From Nitrosomonas sp. (GTDB lineage: Bacteria > Pseudomonadota > Gammaproteobacteria > Burkholderiales > Nitrosomonadaceae), in NCBI RefSeq assembly GCF_019752415.1, contig NZ_JAIEME010000011.1, positions 1-64,000 of the forward strand: DNA of 64,000 bases, in the 5' to 3' direction. This document shows positions 38,958-48,051 of this stretch, piece after piece. Below the pieces are notes generated by a model. It saw only the letters and a program-made list of their open reading frames with translations, was not told the DNA's origin and did no database searches. A program made the translations under genes and the position numbers. Position 1 is the first letter of the stretch; each line of letters starts with the position of its first letter.

Positions 38958-39878
38958 ATGACAACTATTCTTTCGTATCTGCGAGGATATGCTGCGACGC
39001 TTGATGAAGCACTGTGGCTTTTTTGTTTGATCTGGATGAGCATTCTAATCACCCTAAACTATACATTGGGGATTGAGAGTGAATTGATTAAAGGGCTCGA
39101 TTCCCGTTTTGATCAATTATTAGCGCTTTTTCTGGTTTATTGCAGTGCTTTTGTGATCCCGTATTTATTTGCCATGACATACCGGAAACATCTAATTACT
39201 GCTACGCCGATGTTTTGGTTGCTACTGCTGATTGCACCCGCTTTGTTTGCGCTCAAAGTGAGTGTCGCTAATCCGTTGGAGAATAGCATGGACGGGATAT
39301 GGGGCAGTTATGTAATAAGTATCACAACGCTACCCTTTAAGTTTTTAGTCGTACTTGTTCCATTAGTCGTTTTATATAAAATTCTTCCTGTGGAGCAAAA
39401 TTATTGGGGAATGACACTGAAAAATGTTCAGTGGCGGCCTTACTGTCTGATGTTGGTTTTGATGGTGCCCTTGATCATCTTTGCCAGTACTCAACCGGAT
39501 TTCTTGAGCGCTTATCCTAGATTTAAGCAAGTGGCTTTTATTGTGCCGTACACAGAAAATCCGCTGTGGTATCAATTTCTTTATGAAATAAGTTATGGTA
39601 TAGATTTTATTACGATAGAATTATTCTTCCGAGGATTTTTGGTGTTTGCATTTATCCGTTATGCTGGGCCGTCAGCTATTTTGCCAATGGCCACATTCTA
39701 TTGCAGTATTCATTTCGGTAAGCCGCTGCTTGAGTGCATATCTTCTTTCTTTGGCGGATTGATACTAGGTATAATCGCCCATAAAACACACTCCATCGTG
39801 GGTGGCTTGTCTGTCCATCTGGGTATCGCTTGGATGATGGAAATTGGGGGTTATGTCGGAAATCTAGTGATGAAATAA
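38958..39878 (+). CDS. CPBP family intramembrane metalloprotease
   Basis: About 306 residues from the ATG at 38958 (MTTILSYLRGYAA); the track start at 38886 adds an unlikely leader. Seven or eight membrane helices. IELFFRGFLVF corresponds to the catalytic Glu motif, CSIHFGKP to the second motif with its His, and GGLSVHLGIAWMMEI to the third. Relatives process CAAX prenyl proteins, bacteriocins or sortase-like cargo; the substrate here is unknown. It stands alone 34 bases before cysH. Confidence 0.85.
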   Translation: MTTILSYLRGYAATLDEALWLFCLIWMSILITLNYTLGIESELIKGLDSRFDQLLALFLVYCSAFVIPYLFAMTYRKHLITATPMFWLLLLIAPALFALKVSVANPLENSMDGIWGSYVISITTLPFKFLVVLVPLVVLYKILPVEQNYWGMTLKNVQWRPYCLMLVLMVPLIIFASTQPDFLSAYPRFKQVAFIVPYTENPLWYQFLYEISYGIDFITIELFFRGFLVFAFIRYAGPSAILPMATFYCSIHFGKPLLECISSFFGGLILGIIAHKTHSIVGGLSVHLGIAWMMEIGGYVGNLVMK

Positions 39879-39912
39879 TTTTTATAATGCAATTAAAGAA
39901 TGAGTAAATAAC

Positions 39913-40623
39913 ATGTCTAAAGTAGCGCCTGTAATTCAGAGCCCCAGCAACAGTGCAGGCTTAAGTGCACAAGCCATCAGTGAATTAAATCAGCATTACC
40001 GCCCGCTTAATTTTGAAGCGCGATTACGTAAGCTTTACACCGATTTCCAGTCGGAAAGAATCATGGTGACATCTTCCTTCGCAGCAACTTCTGCGTATTT
40101 TCTGCATATCATTTCCTGTATTCGGCCGCAACAGGTTATATTTTTTATTGATACGGGATTTCATTTTCCAGAAACTTTGTTATACCGGGATTATCTGGTA
40201 GGGCTTTATCATTTGAAAGTCGAGGACGTGAGAGCAGATGACTATCAGCATCAATACAGTAAAAAAGAAAAACTGTATGAGACCGATCCGGATTTTTGCT
40301 GCACGATTAACAAGATTAATCCGCTGGAAGCGATCAAGCCCAATTATGATATCTGGGTGTCGAGCCTAATGAACTGGCAGACGGATCATCGTGCCGGTTT
40401 GGATATTTTTGAAGAACGCCGCGGGATTGTTAAGTTTAATCCAATGATTGACGTGACTCGTGAAGAGCGCGATGCGTATATTCTCGAGCATAGACTACCT
40501 TTTCATCCGCTAGTCGCGGAAGGTTACTCTTCGATTGGTTGTACGCACTGTACCGTGAAAGGTGAGGGTCGTTGTGGTCGCTGGTCTGGAAAACCTAAAA
40601 CCGAGTGTGGTTTGCATCTTTAA
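39913..40623 (+). CDS. cysH: Assimilatory adenylylsulfate/phosphoadenylylsulfate reductase
   Basis: 236 residues. It reduces activated sulfate to sulfite with thioredoxin. The PP-loop like start has VTSSFAATSAYFL and FIDTGFHFPETL. The C-terminus has FCCTINKINPLEA plus SIGCTHCTVKGEGRCGRW, the four cysteines of a 4Fe-4S cluster, and the catalytic tail ECGLHL. The cluster points to APS as substrate rather than PAPS. It is followed by a strong bidirectional terminator. Confidence 0.94.
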   Translation: MSKVAPVIQSPSNSAGLSAQAISELNQHYRPLNFEARLRKLYTDFQSERIMVTSSFAATSAYFLHIISCIRPQQVIFFIDTGFHFPETLLYRDYLVGLYHLKVEDVRADDYQHQYSKKEKLYETDPDFCCTINKINPLEAIKPNYDIWVSSLMNWQTDHRAGLDIFEERRGIVKFNPMIDVTREERDAYILEHRLPFHPLVAEGYSSIGCTHCTVKGEGRCGRWSGKPKTECGLHL

Positions 40624-40631
40624 ATGTTGCA

Positions 40632-40664
40632 AATAATTTCCGCTGGTTTGCAGCGGAAATTATT
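40632..40664. terminator. Bidirectional terminator between cysH and pip
   Basis: AATAATTTCCGCTG-GTTTG-CAGCGGAAATTATT: 14 perfect pairs with a 5-base loop, placed between two convergent genes. AT-rich outer arms supply partial T runs in both directions. Confidence 0.85.
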
Positions 40665-40680
40665 GTGGCATCGTCTACGA

Positions 40681-41643
40681 TTAAGCCGTGGTCGATTTAA
40701 ATCGCTCCGTGGCGCTAATCAATGCCGCCTGTATGCCAGGTTCCCAAACCGAGTGTCCGGCATCATCAATGATAATGTATTCAGCCTGCGGCCATGCGTG
40801 ATGCAAGTCATCGGCACTGATGATCGGGCAGACTGCGTCGTAGCGGCCTTGTACGATGGTGGCGGGAATAGTATGGAGTAAATGGATATTATCCAGTAGT
40901 GAATTTTCCGGTAAGAAGATATTGTGGCTGAAGTAGTGCGCCTCCATGCGTGCAAGTCCTAATGCGACGGTATCACTGGCAAAGTAACTGACCGTTGCCG
41001 GATTCGGCAGCAAAGTAGAGCAGGAACCTTCATAGGTGCTCCAAGTCCGTGCGGCGTGCATGTGTATCGCTGGATCAGGATCCATTAGGCGCCGGTAGTA
41101 AGCGGAAAGTATGTTACTTTGTTCTGCGGCAGACAGTGGTGCAACAAAGCCACGCCAGGCTTCCGGGAATAAATTACGCAATCCATAGAGAAACCAGTCA
41201 ATCTCTGCTTTGCGGCAAAGAAAAATCCCGCGCAGCATAAAACTCAAGCAGCGTTCAGGATGCGCTTGACCGTACGCGAGAGCCAACGTGCTGCCCCAGG
41301 ATCCGCCAAAAATGTGCCATTTGTCGATTTTTAGGTGTTGCCTAAGTAATTCCAGATCATTAATCAGATGTAGTGTTGTATTATCTTGAATTTCACCGAG
41401 TGGTATTGAACGCCCCGCACCTCTCTGATCATAGATGACAATACGATAATGTGCTGGATCAAAGAAACGCCGATGCGCCGCTGTTGCTCCGGCTCCGGGA
41501 CCGCCATGAAGAAATACAACCGGTACGCCCGAAGGATCCCCTGATTCTTCCCAGTACATCGTATGTATTTTATCAAGGGATAATGTTCCATGCCGGTAAG
41601 GTTTGATCTCAGGATAAAGTGTAGCAGGGTGATGATTATTCAT
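40681..41643 (-). CDS. pip: Prolyl iminopeptidase
   Basis: 320 residues from the ATG at 41643 (MNNHHPATLYPEIKPYRHG); the track adds an unlikely 25-residue leader. An alpha/beta hydrolase of peptidase family S33 that removes N-terminal proline. HGGPGAG is the oxyanion motif, GGSWGSTLAL the nucleophile elbow, GRYDAVCP carries the Asp and DAGHSVWEPG the His. DQRGAGRS is a family hallmark. Confidence 0.95.
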   Translation of the reverse strand: MNNHHPATLYPEIKPYRHGTLSLDKIHTMYWEESGDPSGVPVVFLHGGPGAGATAAHRRFFDPAHYRIVIYDQRGAGRSIPLGEIQDNTTLHLINDLELLRQHLKIDKWHIFGGSWGSTLALAYGQAHPERCLSFMLRGIFLCRKAEIDWFLYGLRNLFPEAWRGFVAPLSAAEQSNILSAYYRRLMDPDPAIHMHAARTWSTYEGSCSTLLPNPATVSYFASDTVALGLARMEAHYFSHNIFLPENSLLDNIHLLHTIPATIVQGRYDAVCPIISADDLHHAWPQAEYIIIDDAGHSVWEPGIQAALISATERFKSTTA

Positions 41644-41793
41644 GATATGGCTATAAGAATCGCTGGTTAATAGGTTATAAAAATGATAGAAAAGAGTGGC
41701 AAACAGCACAGATTTCAAAACTTAGATGAATTATAGTTCTGATATATTGATTGACAGGCCACATACTGTGTCAATGTTAAAAGGATTAATCAT

Positions 41794-42051
41794 ATGCCTA
41801 ATACTATACTGAGAGAACAAGAAGTTTTCATGTTACGTGGAGAGATGGAGATATTAATGAATGAACGTCAATGCCTGTTGGATACCACAGGCGCTGCAGC
41901 CATATTTGTGGCTAATCTGGACAGTACCTTATTGCCGGATTCGGCCTGTCAAGCAGCTAAGGTTTTATCAAATTCTTTAAATAAGTTACCTGAAGAGACC
42001 TTGCGGGATGCGCTGGAGAAGGTGAAATCAGAGTTTGCAGTTCGTGCATGA
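41794..42051 (+). CDS. Small uncharacterised protein upstream of patatin gene
   Basis: 85 residues, mostly helical: an N-terminal helix (REQEVFMLRGEMEILMNERQ) and a C-terminal helix (NKLPEETLRDALEKVKSE). DTTGAAAIFVANLDSTLLP between them may be a hydrophobic turn. AAAGG lies about 10 bases before the ATG. Its last 17 bases overlap the possible start of the patatin gene, so the two are probably translated together. Family unknown to me. Confidence 0.7.
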   Translation: MPNTILREQEVFMLRGEMEILMNERQCLLDTTGAAAIFVANLDSTLLPDSACQAAKVLSNSLNKLPEETLRDALEKVKSEFAVRA

Positions 42052-43213
42052 ACAGAAAACAGATTTAGTCACGCCTAAGGTTGGTCTTGTTCTAACCGGA
42101 GGTGGGGCGCGCGCTGCATATCAAGTGGGCGTATTGCGTGCCATTGCGGAGCTATTGCCCGATAAGACACGCAATCCTTTTCCTGTCATTTGTGGAACTT
42201 CCGCGGGTGCCATTAATGCAACCAGCATTGCAGTTTCAGCGAACAATTTTGCTGAGGGCGTGGAGCAACTTGAAGCTGTTTGGTCGAATTTTCATGTCAA
42301 TCAGATTTACCGCTCGGATTTTATGGGCGTAATGCATAACACTTTACGCTGTCTGCTTTCTTTAGTATCGAATGAATATAGTCAACATAATGCGATTTCC
42401 CTCCTGGACAATGCACCCTTAGAAGCACTATTAAAAGATCGCTTTCCGTTTCGCTCTATTCAATATTCTATCCGTTCTGGAGCATTGCATGCGCTGGGAC
42501 TCACTGCATGGGGTTATACGTCGGGGCAATCGGTTACCTTTTATCAGGCAGCCAGGGAAGTGATTCCGTGGAAAAGAGCACAAAGATTGGGTGTTCCCGT
42601 TGACATTGGTGTCGAGCATTTGATGGCTTCTTCGTCAATACCGTTTATTTTTCCCTCCGTGAAACTGAACCGAGAGTACTTCGGCGATGGCTCAATGCGC
42701 CAGATGGCGCCCATCAGTCCAGCGCTGCATTTGGGGGCAGATAAGGTGCTGATTATTGGTGTACGCAAAGCTGTTACTGACGAACCTGAACGCATGAGCG
42801 CTTCGAGTTATCCGCCCTTCGCGCAGATTGCAGGGCATGCGCTAAATAGTATATTTGTTGATAGCCTGGATGTAGATCTGGAACGTTTGTTGCGAATTAA
42901 TGAAACACTCAAACTGATTCCTCCTGATGTATTTAAAGCAAAAAATATATCGTTGCGCCCTGTTGAAGCGATGATGATATCGCCCAGCGAGGGCATTAAC
43001 GAAATTGCGCAAAAATATACGCATACCTTACCGTGGATCATGCGTTCTCTGTATCGTGCTATTGGTGCAATGGGACCCAATGGTTCAACTTTATTGAGTT
43101 ACGTGTTATTTGAAGCCCCTTTCTGCCGGGATTTAATCGCATTGGGATATAAGGATACCTTGCAACAGAAAGATGAACTTTTGAAGTTCATCGGCGTACA
43201 AGACAAAGTTTAG
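42035..43213 (+). CDS. Patatin-like phospholipase
   Basis: 392 residues from a TTG, or 389 from a GTG at 42044; no ATG lies in frame before the first motif. VGLVLTGGGARAAYQVGVL is the glycine-rich oxyanion region, CGTSAGAINA the GxSxG serine site, and FGDGSMRQMAPISPA the DG dyad Asp. The family hydrolyses acyl chains of membrane lipids. Cytoplasmic by the absence of a signal peptide. The start overlaps the small ORF upstream. Confidence 0.9.
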   Translation: MQFVHEQKTDLVTPKVGLVLTGGGARAAYQVGVLRAIAELLPDKTRNPFPVICGTSAGAINATSIAVSANNFAEGVEQLEAVWSNFHVNQIYRSDFMGVMHNTLRCLLSLVSNEYSQHNAISLLDNAPLEALLKDRFPFRSIQYSIRSGALHALGLTAWGYTSGQSVTFYQAAREVIPWKRAQRLGVPVDIGVEHLMASSSIPFIFPSVKLNREYFGDGSMRQMAPISPALHLGADKVLIIGVRKAVTDEPERMSASSYPPFAQIAGHALNSIFVDSLDVDLERLLRINETLKLIPPDVFKAKNISLRPVEAMMISPSEGINEIAQKYTHTLPWIMRSLYRAIGAMGPNGSTLLSYVLFEAPFCRDLIALGYKDTLQQKDELLKFIGVQDKV

Positions 43214-43264
43214 AAAATACGATGGTTACTTTTTTATTGAATTGAAATTCTGTTAGGGAAAAAA

Positions 43265-43987
43265 ATGGATTTTGATAGTCCGCAATTCTGGATTGCAGTC
43301 ATGCAGATCATTGCGATTGATATTGTGCTGGGTGGCGATAACGCCGTCGTGATCGCGCTTGCCTGTCGGCGCTTGCCTGAAAAACAACGCAAGCTTGGCA
43401 TTTTCTGGGGTGTTTTTGGTGCCATTATTTTACGTGTGGTGCTGATCTTTTTTGCTTTGAGCCTGCTGGCTATCCCTTACTTAAAGATTGTTGGTGCGGC
43501 TTTATTGATATGGATCGGTGTCAAGTTACTGCAGCCTGAACCGGAAGGGGCGCATGAAATTGATGCCAGTACGACCTTAGTAGGCGCAATCAAGACGATT
43601 ATTGTGGCGGACGCTGTGATGAGTCTTGATAATGTGATTGCTATCGCTGGGGCGGCTAAGGACGATATTGGGCTGGTGATTTTTGGTTTGGTGATTAGTG
43701 TACCTATCATTGTATGGGGCAGCCAAGTGGTGATGAAGGTCATGGATCGTTATCCGGTAACGATTGCTATTGGTGCTGGGCTGTTGGGATGGATTGCTGG
43801 TGACATGGTTGTTACTGATGTAGTCACGAAGGAGTGGATTAGTACGCAGGCGAAGTATTTACAATGGATTGCACCGGCCGCTACTGCTTTATTGGTAGTT
43901 GTGACAGGGAAAATGCTGGCTGCCCGGAAACCAGCTAAACCCCAACCATTGGAAGATTTAGCCGATGAAAAAATTTCCAAACATTAG
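43265..43987 (+). CDS. TerC/YjbE family integral membrane protein
   Basis: 240 residues with seven membrane helices. DIVLGGDNAVVIALACRRLP and the second half DAVMSLDNVIAIAGAAKDD carry the paired acidic motifs of the TerC family, linked to manganese export in several bacteria. There is no sign of a yybP-ykoY riboswitch in the 51-base upstream gap. It is the first of a closely spaced set running into the UspA gene. Confidence 0.9.
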   Translation: MDFDSPQFWIAVMQIIAIDIVLGGDNAVVIALACRRLPEKQRKLGIFWGVFGAIILRVVLIFFALSLLAIPYLKIVGAALLIWIGVKLLQPEPEGAHEIDASTTLVGAIKTIIVADAVMSLDNVIAIAGAAKDDIGLVIFGLVISVPIIVWGSQVVMKVMDRYPVTIAIGAGLLGWIAGDMVVTDVVTKEWISTQAKYLQWIAPAATALLVVVTGKMLAARKPAKPQPLEDLADEKISKH

Positions 43988-44016
43988 CTTCTGTATAAAA
44001 AATTGAGAGACCGATC

Positions 44017-44442
44017 ATGTTGAAAATTCTGCTACCCGTAGATGGCTCTGAAAACTCCAGCAAAACAGTGACCGATTTCATTCAATTACTGGTTTGGTAC
44101 AAGGAAAAACCGGAATTCCACTTGTTGAATGTGCAGTATCCGCTGGATGGAAATATTTCATCGTTCATTAATCAGGCGGATATTAAGCAATACCATCAGG
44201 AAGAAGCCTTAAAAAGCCTACAGAATACCCGAGATTTGCTTGATCAAGCTGGGATTGCTTACCAGTATCATATTCTTGTCGGCGATCCCGCTGAAATGAT
44301 CGTTCGCTTTGCTACTGAAAAACAGTACGATCAAATCATCATGGGGCCGCGTGGAAAGGGAGGCCTAAGCGGCTTGTTGCTTGGGTCAGTAACCAACAAA
44401 GTAATGCAATTATCAAATATTCCCGTGTTATTGATCAAATAA
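44017..44442 (+). CDS. Universal stress protein UspA family
   Basis: 141 residues. KILLPVDGSENSS at the start and IIMGPRGKGGLSGLLLGSVT at the end (G-x2-G-x9-G-S) are the ATP-binding pattern, so this should be an ATP-binding member. It follows the TerC gene by 29 bases and precedes the phosphodiesterase gene by 20, suggesting cotranscription. Confidence 0.92.
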   Translation: MLKILLPVDGSENSSKTVTDFIQLLVWYKEKPEFHLLNVQYPLDGNISSFINQADIKQYHQEEALKSLQNTRDLLDQAGIAYQYHILVGDPAEMIVRFATEKQYDQIIMGPRGKGGLSGLLLGSVTNKVMQLSNIPVLLIK

Positions 44443-44462
44443 TGAATTGCTGAGGAAATCTA

Positions 44463-45227
44463 TTGAAACTCAGAGTCTTGGGGTGTGGCGGAGGGATTGG
44501 AGGCGGCGCACAGACCACCGCTATGCTGCTGGATGATGATGTTTTGATTGATGCAGGAACGGGTGTGGGAAGACTGAGTTTCTCAGACCTGATCAAAATT
44601 GATCATATTTTTGTCACCCATGCGCATTTGGATCATGTGGCTTTTATTCCTTTTTTAGTAGATACCGTTGGTTCTATGCGCACCAAACCTCTAATCATCC
44701 ACGCGATACAAGCGACATTGGATGTATTGCAGGCGCATTTGTTTAATTGGCAGATTTGGCCGGATTTTACCAAAATTCCAGATCATAATTTGCCTTACAT
44801 GCGTTACGAAGCTTTATCCCTCGGTCATGCCAGTGATTTGAATGGACGAAAAATCACGCCGCTACCTGCGAATCATGTAGTTCCGGCTGTTGGTTATCAA
44901 TTGGATTCCGGTCGTGGGAGTCTTGTATTTACCGGAGATACAACGACTAATGATGCGCTCTGGACAGCCGTTAATAAAATTGAGAACCTTAAGTATTTAA
45001 TCATTGAATCAGCATTCTGCAATCAGAAAAGGGATATTGCGATCAGGTCTAAACATCTGTGTCCCAGTTTATTGGCGGAAGAATTGGAAAAACTTGAACA
45101 GACTGCGGAAATATTTATTACACACCTGAAGCCCAGTGAAGCAGATGCGATTATGCGCGAAATACAGCAATACATAGGAAGATATAGTCCGCAACGGCTT
45201 GAGAACGATCAATTATTCGAATTCTAG
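44463..45227 (+). CDS. Metallo-beta-lactamase fold 3',5'-cyclic nucleotide phosphodiesterase
   Basis: 254 residues from a TTG with GAGG about 8 bases upstream. FVTHAHLDHVAFIPFLVDT is the HxHxDH metal site, PANHVVPAVGYQL and FTGDTT complete the metal ligands, and the layout matches class II cAMP phosphodiesterases (yeast Pde1/Vibrio CpdP type). It probably hydrolyses cAMP or a related cyclic nucleotide. It ends 22 bases before a gene for a GAF-domain ATPase, which may be meaningful. Confidence 0.85.
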   Translation: MKLRVLGCGGGIGGGAQTTAMLLDDDVLIDAGTGVGRLSFSDLIKIDHIFVTHAHLDHVAFIPFLVDTVGSMRTKPLIIHAIQATLDVLQAHLFNWQIWPDFTKIPDHNLPYMRYEALSLGHASDLNGRKITPLPANHVVPAVGYQLDSGRGSLVFTGDTTTNDALWTAVNKIENLKYLIIESAFCNQKRDIAIRSKHLCPSLLAEELEKLEQTAEIFITHLKPSEADAIMREIQQYIGRYSPQRLENDQLFEF

Positions 45228-45249
45228 GAAGCTCTGGAGAACCGATACC

Positions 45250-47634
45250 ATGAATACAACTGTTACGACACCACTCAAGCAAACGGATGCGACTGATATC
45301 AATAACGAATTGAATTTTGCTAAAAATTTGCAGATGGTCGTCAACAAAATAAACGCTGCCAATGATATCGACGAAATCATGCTGGAAGTTAGCAAGGATA
45401 TCTGTGCATTGTTCAATGCGGATCGATTGACTGTTTATGCGTTGAGCGACGATAAATCTGCTTTTATTTCCCGGGTTAAAACAGGCTTTGATTCTTTCCA
45501 GGACCTGAGATTGCCGGTGGCAGAAAACAGCATTGTTGGTTTTTCGGGTTTGCAGAAGCAAGTCCTCAATATTGAGGATGTTTACAATAAGAGCGAGTTA
45601 AAACAAATCAATCCAACGCTTGTCTTTTCGCATGAGGTTGATAAGCGTACCGGGTATCGAACCAAACAGATGGTGGTGGTGCCGATCCTGAATGCAGATA
45701 ATCAGGAATTGTTGGGCGTAGTCCAGGCCATTAATAACAGGAGTAACCAGCCATTCCCGGTAGCAACTGCTGTTGCAGGTATGATTGAGATCTGTAAGAC
45801 CCTTGCAATTATATTTAAACAGCGTCAGAAGCCTGTTCAGCTACTTAAATCGAAATACGATTATTTGATTTTCGATGCGGTGATTTCTGCTGCCGAATTT
45901 GAGTTGGCGACGCGTTCGGCGCGAAAAAAAGGGTGTGATCTGGAAGATGTGTTGCTCGACGAATTCCAGATTGGTTTGTCGCTCATCGGCAAAGCGCTTT
46001 CTTCATTTTTTTCGGTCCGGTACGAGCCTTTTAAAAAGGATCGGATTCGGCCGATGGATTTGCTTAAAAATTTAAAAAAGGACTATGTCGAGAGTAATTC
46101 CTTGTTGCCGATTGATGAAATTAAAGAAGGGCTGGTGGTTCTCACATTGGATCCTGAGCGGGTTAAGTCACAGCGCATCGCCAACACTATTTTCCCCAAG
46201 CATAAGATTATCTATGCGGTTACCACCAAGCGTGAGTTTAATGCAACGGTTGAACAGTTCTATGGTGGTCAGCAGGGTGAAAGTGATACAGGCGATATTA
46301 ATGAGATGCTGTTTAATCTTGCGGATGAGAATGTTGAAGAAGGGTTCAACGAAATAGAAGAATCTGCAGAAGCTTCCGACAATGAGCTGGTCAAGCTCGT
46401 CAATAAAATCATCATCGATGCCTATAAAATGGGAGTGTCGGATATTCATGTCGAACCTTACACAGGAAAAGAGAAAACCAAAATCCGCTTTCGCAAGGAT
46501 GGCTCATTAATGTCTTATATCGAGGTTCCGGCCAGTTATCGTAATCCGCTGGTGACACGCATTAAGATTATGTGTGATATGGATATTTCCGAGAAGCGCA
46601 GGCCGCAGGATGGCAAGATTAAATTCAGGAAATTTGCGCCATTGGACATTGAATTGCGCGTTGCGACTATTCCTTCAGCGGGCGGACTGGAAGATGTCGT
46701 CATGCGTATACTCGCTACCGGTGAACCGATTCCGCTGGATAAGATGGGGTTTACTGCGCACAATTTGGAGGAGCTGAAAAAAATAATCAGTAAACCGTAT
46801 GGGCTATTTTTTGTGTGTGGCCCAACCGGCTCGGGTAAAACGACCACGTTGCATTCGGTGTTGAAGTACCTCAATCGTACAGAAACCAAAATTTGGACAG
46901 CGGAAGATCCGGTTGAGATCACCCAAAAGGGATTGCGGCAGGTGCAGATCAATGTTAAGGCAGGCTTGACCTTTCCGGTCATCATGCGGTCTTTTCTGCG
47001 TGCCGATCCGGATATCATTATGGTCGGTGAGATGCGCGACAAGGAAACCACCAGTATCGGGATTGAGGCTTCATTAACGGGACATCTGGTTTTGGCGACA
47101 TTGCATACCAATAGCGCGCCGGAATCTGTGACCCGCTTGTTGGATATGGGGATGGATCCGTTTAATTTTGCCGATGCGTTGTTGGGAGTTTTAGCGCAAC
47201 GGCTGGCGAAGCGTCTGTGTCAATGTAAAGAATCGTATGTGGCCAGCGAACATGAAATCAAATCTTTATTAACAGAATATTGTGATGAATTGAATCATAT
47301 TGACCGGTTTAAAGCGAATCCGGAAGCCGCCTACCAAGAAGTTCATGATCAATGGATCAAACAATACGGTGATGACGCGGGGCAGATTATCTTGTGTAAA
47401 CCAGCCGGTTGTGATGACTGTGCCGGTACTGGTTATTCGGGCCGGGTAGGGTTGCATGAACTGATGATTGCCAGTGACGCATTGAAAAAGAATATCCAGG
47501 AACATGCCCGCGTCGCGGAAATGCTAGTGACGGCATTGGATGATGGGATGCGAACGCTGAAGCAAGATGGAATCGAGAAGGTGTTGCAGGGAGTTACCGA
47601 TATGCATCAGGTGCGGGTGGTTTGTATCAAGTAA
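45250..47634 (+). CDS. GAF domain-GspE/PulE family ATPase
   Basis: 794 residues from the ATG at 45250 with GGAG upstream. Residues 20-190 are a GAF domain (CALFNADRLTVYALSDD, GVVQAINNRSNQPF), residues 215-340 a MshEN-like region often tied to cyclic-di-GMP or ATPase control, and residues 400-790 a secretion/pilus ATPase: Walker A FVCGPTGSGKTTT, Walker B DPDIIMVGEMRD, His box LVLATLHTN, and a Cys-rich zinc site ending CDDCAGTGYSGRVGLHELM. It powers pilus or type II secretion polymerisation, but GAF fusion is unusual for PilB itself. Confidence 0.9.
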   Translation: MNTTVTTPLKQTDATDINNELNFAKNLQMVVNKINAANDIDEIMLEVSKDICALFNADRLTVYALSDDKSAFISRVKTGFDSFQDLRLPVAENSIVGFSGLQKQVLNIEDVYNKSELKQINPTLVFSHEVDKRTGYRTKQMVVVPILNADNQELLGVVQAINNRSNQPFPVATAVAGMIEICKTLAIIFKQRQKPVQLLKSKYDYLIFDAVISAAEFELATRSARKKGCDLEDVLLDEFQIGLSLIGKALSSFFSVRYEPFKKDRIRPMDLLKNLKKDYVESNSLLPIDEIKEGLVVLTLDPERVKSQRIANTIFPKHKIIYAVTTKREFNATVEQFYGGQQGESDTGDINEMLFNLADENVEEGFNEIEESAEASDNELVKLVNKIIIDAYKMGVSDIHVEPYTGKEKTKIRFRKDGSLMSYIEVPASYRNPLVTRIKIMCDMDISEKRRPQDGKIKFRKFAPLDIELRVATIPSAGGLEDVVMRILATGEPIPLDKMGFTAHNLEELKKIISKPYGLFFVCGPTGSGKTTTLHSVLKYLNRTETKIWTAEDPVEITQKGLRQVQINVKAGLTFPVIMRSFLRADPDIIMVGEMRDKETTSIGIEASLTGHLVLATLHTNSAPESVTRLLDMGMDPFNFADALLGVLAQRLAKRLCQCKESYVASEHEIKSLLTEYCDELNHIDRFKANPEAAYQEVHDQWIKQYGDDAGQIILCKPAGCDDCAGTGYSGRVGLHELMIASDALKKNIQEHARVAEMLVTALDDGMRTLKQDGIEKVLQGVTDMHQVRVVCIK

Positions 47635-47682
47635 TTGTTTTCCTTGGTATGTTACTAAAATAGGTTTTGTTGTGGTGTGTGG

Positions 47683-47705
47683 AAAGTGACAAAAATTGTC
47701 ACTTT
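47683..47705 (+). terminator. Perfect hairpin after the GAF-PulE gene
   Basis: AAAGTGACA-AAAAT-TGTCACTTT, nine perfect pairs, 49 bases after the stop. TTTC follows. A likely transcript end for the UspA-phosphodiesterase-ATPase unit, though the T run is short. Confidence 0.6.
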
Positions 47706-47980
47706 CTGACGTAATACGCCATATGTGAAGACGACCATCAAGTCTTCGTCGAAATCTTCCTAATGTATTCCGTATCCTTTCCCAATCAGGTGTCATTTCC
47801 AGTTAAGAAAGCTTGGAATAATGTACATTGGTTATTCCAATAGGAATGAGCAATCTTTGTTAATCAGCAGTATCGATTGCTTGTTGTGCTTGCGATGATG
47901 AATAACCAGAAATTGCCGGTAAGGAATATTTGACTTGCTTGGATATTGAGAAGCGCTCGGTATTCTGAGCCGGGTGTGGA

Positions 47981-48013
47981 AAAGGCGCAATGCCATTTTG
48001 GTATTGCGCCTTT
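47981..48013 (-). terminator. Terminator behind pilA
   Basis: AAAGGCGCAATGCC-ATTTT-GGTATTGCGCCTTT: 14 pairs including one G-U, 39 bases after the pilA stop. On the minus strand it ends in CCTTTTCC. A GC-rich stem with a moderate T run is consistent with termination of a strongly expressed pilin transcript. Confidence 0.8.
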
Positions 48014-48051
48014 CAAGTTAACTATCTAACCTTAGAACTAACTTTAATTTA

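Larger units (their letters stand above)
47635..48051. other. Intergenic region between GAF-PulE gene and pilA
   Basis: 417 bases between convergent genes. It holds two hairpins listed separately and otherwise no reading frame that looks real. The minus-strand ORF 47524..47796 is a shadow running into it. Confidence 0.7.

Noticed and set aside
43214-43264. Manganese (yybP-ykoY) riboswitch before the TerC-type gene
   Set aside because: The gap is only 51 bases and lacks the motif; no room for the aptamer.
46536-47111. 191-codon minus-strand ORF
   Set aside because: Antisense to the ATPase core of the GAF-PulE gene; no family resemblance.
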